A DNA stretch of 7,871 bases, taken from contig CAZXPA010000032.1 of NCBI GenBank assembly GCA_964642485.1, positions 1-7,871 of the forward strand. The letters are read 5' to 3'. Of this stretch, positions 5,797 through 7,871 are shown one piece after another (positions within the stretch are counted from its first letter, which is position 1; the number at the start of each line of letters is the position of its first letter). The stretch comes from CAZXPA01 sp964642485 (GTDB lineage: Bacteria > Patescibacteriota > Patescibacteriia > UBA2591 > UBA6264). The notes beneath the pieces were generated by a model, which ran no database searches, had not been told where the DNA came from, and saw nothing but the letters and a program-made list of their open reading frames with translations. Position numbers and translations under genes: made by a program.

Positions 5797-6450
5797 TTAT
5801 TTTAATTGAAATCTCTTTAAAATACTGTATTTCGGGCCTAATCTATACAGCTCGCTTTTCATTAAATCAATTGAATTAACTCTGAATTTCAATCCCTCAT
5901 CCAGCAGTGATGCATTTTTTTTTAAAAATACGAAGACATTTTTATCGCGGCTGGATGAGAGGGGCTTTTTAATGCGGGCAAATGTTAGATGGGTTCTCCA
6001 GGGTCTGTCATCAACCTTGATGTTAATTCTTTTTAATTCCTGACCTATTATCTTTTGTAAGTTTATTAAATAATTGCCCCCTCCGGACCGTTGGCTCTCG
6101 GAGCCGTAGGGCTCCACGAGCCCGAGGCCTGACGGGCCAGAGGCTTGTTTTTCTTGGCATTCAAAGAACAAAACCCGAGGCCGATTTTGATGAGGAAAAC
6201 AACTAATATGTTTAATCTTTAATGCAATACTGGCTGATGGTCTTACTGTGTTTTTTAATATTTGCTTGACCAAATCAAGCTTTCTCGCATCTAAATAACC
6301 TAAAAAATGAAGAGTCAGGTGAAGATTACCTGGATTAACCCACTTAATGCCTCCATTTAGGTTCTTTTTTAATTCTTCAACCCAATTTCCTAATTTTTGC
6401 TTAAGGCTCTGGGGTAAATTAACAGCGATAAAAGCACGGGTTTTTACCAT
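5797..6450 (-). CDS. thpR: RNA 2',3'-cyclic phosphodiesterase (2H/LigT family), 217 aa
   Basis: Cytoplasmic 2H phosphoesterase that opens 2',3'-cyclic phosphate RNA ends to 2'-phosphates and, in some members, joins 2'-5' RNA ends. The opening RAFIAVNLP is typical. The two catalytic H-x-T/S-x motifs are HLTL (44-47, in LHLTLHFLG) and HLTF (154-157, in WRTHLTFARI), both intact. Usual length is about 180-190 residues; the excess comes from a 23-residue Gly/Ser-rich insert at about 103-125, encoded by GC-rich palindromic DNA, placed between the two half-domains where a loop can tolerate it. The ATG at 6450 coincides with the predicted transcription start of a perfect TTGACA-17-TATAAT promoter, so the mRNA is probably leaderless. 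It is divergent from the radical SAM gene. It may still be active despite the insert. Confidence 0.9.
   Translation of the reverse strand: MVKTRAFIAVNLPQSLKQKLGNWVEELKKNLNGGIKWVNPGNLHLTLHFLGYLDARKLDLVKQILKNTVRPSASIALKIKHISCFPHQNRPRVLFFECQEKQASGPSGLGLVEPYGSESQRSGGGNYLINLQKIIGQELKRINIKVDDRPWRTHLTFARIKKPLSSSRDKNVFVFLKKNASLLDEGLKFRVNSIDLMKSELYRLGPKYSILKRFQLK
6076..6144. repeat. 69-bp GC-rich palindromic mini-element inside thpR
   Basis: The segment is far richer in GC than its surroundings and contains several hairpins: GGCTC/GAGCC (6093-6105), GAGCC/GGCTC (6101-6114) and GGCC/GGCC (6126-6138). It encodes about 23 residues rich in Gly, Ser and Pro (103-125 of ThpR), including GLVEPYGSES. Its length is a multiple of three with no stop in the reading frame used. 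It appears to be an inserted repeat element, comparable in concept to the Rickettsia palindromic elements. Confidence 0.75.
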
Positions 6451-6456
6451 AATTGT

Positions 6457-6485
6457 ATTATATTAACTTTAAAAAGTTTTGTCAA
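6457..6485 (-). promoter_or_regulatory. thpR sigma70-type promoter, consensus
   Basis: On the minus strand TTGACA (6480-6485) and TATAAT (6457-6462) are separated by exactly 17 bases; both hexamers are perfect consensus. The transcription start expected seven bases past the -10 is position 6450, the A of the thpR ATG, predicting a leaderless mRNA. Confidence 0.85.
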
Positions 6486-6500
6486 AGCCCCGTCTCTGTT

Positions 6501-6529
6501 TTGACATGATAACTATTTTCTATTAAAAT
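6501..6529 (+). promoter_or_regulatory. amrS sigma70-type promoter
   Basis: TTGACA (6501-6506) and TAAAAT (6524-6529) have a 17-base spacer. The predicted start is 6536, the A of the radical SAM gene ATG, so a leaderless transcript is expected. The -35 boxes of this and the thpR promoter lie back to back as a TGTCAAA/TTTGACA inverted repeat separated by about 13 bases, so RNA polymerase binding at one could affect the other. Confidence 0.8.
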
Positions 6530-6535
6530 GAAGAT

Positions 6536-7567
6536 ATGAAACAAGCAATCCTTTATAAAAAACTAAAAGATAAGTCCGTTCGCTGTCAGGTTTGTAATCA
6601 TCACTGTCTTATTTTAAACGGTAAAAGAGGTATATGTGGGGTAAGAGAAAATCAAAATGGAAAATTATTTAGCTTGGTCTATAATAAGGCCATTGCTTGT
6701 AATGTCGACCCCATAGAGAAAAAACCATTTTTTCATTTTCTACCTGGGAGTCATTCTTTATCAATAGCTACTGTTGGTTGCAATTTTTCTTGTCTGCATT
6801 GCCAAAATTGGGATATTTCCCAAGGGCCAAAAGAAAATGGACAAATTTTAGGTGAAAATTTACCGCCTCAGGAAATTGTTAATCTGGCTTTAAAATACAG
6901 GGTTCCAAGTATTTCCTATACTTATACTGAACCAACTATTTTTATTGAATACGCTCTTGAAACAATGAAATTAGCAAAAAAACAAGGGTTGAAAAATAAC
7001 TGGGTGACCAATGGATATATGACCCCTGAGGCGTTAAAAACAATAGCTCCTTATTTGCAGGCGGCTAATGTTGATTTAAAATTTTTTAATAATAATCTAT
7101 ATTTTAAAGTTTGTGGGGCTAAATTACAACCCATTCTTGATTCTTTAAAATTAATGAAAAAACTAAAGATCTGGTTAGAAATAACTACCTTGGTTATTCC
7201 TGGGTATACTGACCTGCCGGCCGGCAAGGCGGGTACAGATAATCAATTTAAAAAAATAGCTGAATTTATTCTTAAACAATTAGGCCCTGAAACTCCCTGG
7301 CATGTTTCAAGATTTTATCCTTGTTACAAGATGACGGATGTCTCCCCTACTCCTCCAGAACTCATTTATCAAGCAGCTGAAATTGGTAAAAAAACTGGTT
7401 TAAAATATGTTTATACTGGTAATTTACCTGGAGACAAAGGTGAAAATACCTATTGTCCTAAATGTCAGACCTTAATTATCCAACGAATTGGCTATGAAAT
7501 TAAACGTTTTGATAAAAATGGCCGATGCCCAAAATGTCAAGAAAAAATTGATTTGATTTTAGATTAA
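6536..7567 (+). CDS. amrS: AmmeMemoRadiSam system radical SAM enzyme, 343 aa
   Basis: Radical SAM protein related to pyruvate formate-lyase activating enzymes; it should cleave S-adenosylmethionine at a 4Fe-4S cluster. The true reaction of this subfamily is not established to my knowledge. The cluster motif CxxxCxxC is Cys82, Cys86 and Cys89 (CNFSCLHCQNW). An N-terminal Cys cluster (17, 20, 24, 34) precedes GICGVRENQ, and a C-terminal zinc-ribbon-like pair (307/310 and 331/334) follows GNLPGDKGENTYCPKC, a signature of the subfamily. An insert at residues 226-233 (DLPAGKAG) comes from a GC-rich palindrome and keeps the frame. AMMECR1 and Memo, its usual partners, are not in this window. The ATG at 6536 sits at the predicted transcription start. 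An upstream ATG at 6528 opens only a three-codon frame. Confidence 0.92.
   Translation: MKQAILYKKLKDKSVRCQVCNHHCLILNGKRGICGVRENQNGKLFSLVYNKAIACNVDPIEKKPFFHFLPGSHSLSIATVGCNFSCLHCQNWDISQGPKENGQILGENLPPQEIVNLALKYRVPSISYTYTEPTIFIEYALETMKLAKKQGLKNNWVTNGYMTPEALKTIAPYLQAANVDLKFFNNNLYFKVCGAKLQPILDSLKLMKKLKIWLEITTLVIPGYTDLPAGKAGTDNQFKKIAEFILKQLGPETPWHVSRFYPCYKMTDVSPTPPELIYQAAEIGKKTGLKYVYTGNLPGDKGENTYCPKCQTLIIQRIGYEIKRFDKNGRCPKCQEKIDLILD
7211..7234. repeat. GC-rich palindromic mini-element inside amrS
   Basis: A 24-bp segment contains the perfect palindrome TGCCGGCCGGCA (7215-7226) and the stem ACCTGCC/GGCGGGT (7212-7218 with 7228-7234, one wobble). It encodes DLPAGKAG. The residues TD occur just before and just after, so the ancestral protein probably read GYTDNQFKK. 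Length is a multiple of three. LPAGKAG-type peptides are, from memory, common insertions in Patescibacteria proteins. Confidence 0.75.
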
Positions 7568-7579
7568 CAGCTCCCTTTA

Positions 7580-7608
7580 TTGACTTTTAGTTTAAAAAAT
7601 GTTAAAAT
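7580..7608 (+). promoter_or_regulatory. clpB sigma70-type promoter
   Basis: TTGACT (7580-7585), a 17-base spacer and TAAAAT (7603-7608) with an upstream TG (TGTTAAAAT, extended -10). The expected start is position 7615, the A of the clpB ATG, predicting a leaderless mRNA. No heat-shock element such as CIRCE is visible in the 47-base gap. Confidence 0.8.
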
Positions 7609-7614
7609 CCAAAT

Positions 7615-7871
7615 ATGAACAATTTTACTATTAAAGCCCAGGAAGCGCTACAGGAGGCTCATACTCTGGCGATGGAAAATGATCAGCAGCAAGTAGATAC
7701 CCCTCATTTAATGCTGTCTTTGCTTAGCCAAAAAGAAGGGGTGGTTTTAGCTATTTTGGAAAAAATAGAAGTTGAAACAGCTAAATTAAAAACAAAAATT
7801 ATTAGCCTGGTTAAAAGCTTGCCTCAGGTTAAAGTAGGGACAGGCGGCTTAGCTGAGGTCTATATCACTCC
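7615..7871 (+). CDS. clpB: ATP-dependent chaperone ClpB, N-terminal part (cut by window end)
   Basis: Hexameric AAA+ disaggregase that works with DnaK to extract proteins from aggregates in the cytoplasm. The visible 85 codons form most of the first Clp N-terminal domain repeat. FTIKAQEALQEAHTLAMEND matches the first helices, and VDTPHLMLSLLSQKEG matches the strongly conserved segment in which ClpB proteins read VDTEHLLLALL. It ends at GLAEVYITP, where ClpB has the related VYLSP segment. The two AAA+ domains lie beyond the window, so completeness cannot be judged. The start is fixed by ATG at 7615 and by a promoter whose initiation point falls on that ATG. ClpC is less likely, because its N-terminal wording differs (typically FTERARKVL). 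Confidence 0.9.
   Translation, partial: MNNFTIKAQEALQEAHTLAMENDQQQVDTPHLMLSLLSQKEGVVLAILEKIEVETAKLKTKIISLVKSLPQVKVGTGGLAEVYIT

Noticed and set aside
6487..6496. GCCCCGTCTC shared with the gltX 36-bp repeat
   Set aside because: Only ten bases match, with no extension; most likely coincidence.

Overview
The window is AT-rich bacterial DNA with closely packed genes. Seven complete genes lie on the minus strand (236 to 5618, plus thpR at 5797-6450), and the right end carries a plus-strand radical SAM gene and the first 85 codons of clpB. The best guess for the source is an uncultivated Patescibacteria/CPR bacterium of Parcubacteria type. This is inference from the low GC, the many small membrane proteins, the near absence of Shine-Dalgarno sequences, and GC-rich palindromic mini-elements sitting in frame inside genes (for example the peptide LPAGKAG). 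No rRNA, tRNA or marker search could be run.

Layout from left to right. Positions 1-235 hold no gene, only hairpins, one of them a good bidirectional terminator candidate. Next come two small membrane proteins of unknown function (236-505 and 569-862, minus). An exported coiled-coil M23/LytM cell-wall peptidase (951-2192) abuts glutamyl-tRNA synthetase gltX (2193-3629) with no spacing. A three-helix holin-like protein follows at 3786-4112. Upstream of it, at 4144-4236, lies a 30-codon remnant of a second gltX 5' end, which shares a perfect 36-bp direct repeat with the intact gltX. A family 2 glycosyltransferase (4297-5196) and an unrecognised helical soluble protein (5199-5618) form a tight two-gene unit. 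A repeat-filled spacer (5621-5772) separates these from thpR. A divergent promoter region (6451-6535) serves thpR (minus) and the AmmeMemoRadiSam-type radical SAM gene (plus), which is followed by clpB.

The genes do not form one obvious pathway. gltX serves translation, ClpB protein quality control and ThpR-type enzymes RNA end processing. The M23 peptidase and the holin-like protein could both act at the envelope, and the glycosyltransferase could build a surface polysaccharide.

Three observations deserve attention. First, a cassette of about 590 bp carrying the holin-like gene is bounded by perfect 36-bp direct repeats lying in the HIGH-motif region of gltX. Second, three different genes contain in-frame GC-rich or palindromic insertions. 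Third, three strong sigma70-type promoters (thpR, amrS, clpB) place the expected transcription start exactly on the A of the start codon, which predicts leaderless mRNAs. No clearly new multi-gene system is demonstrated.
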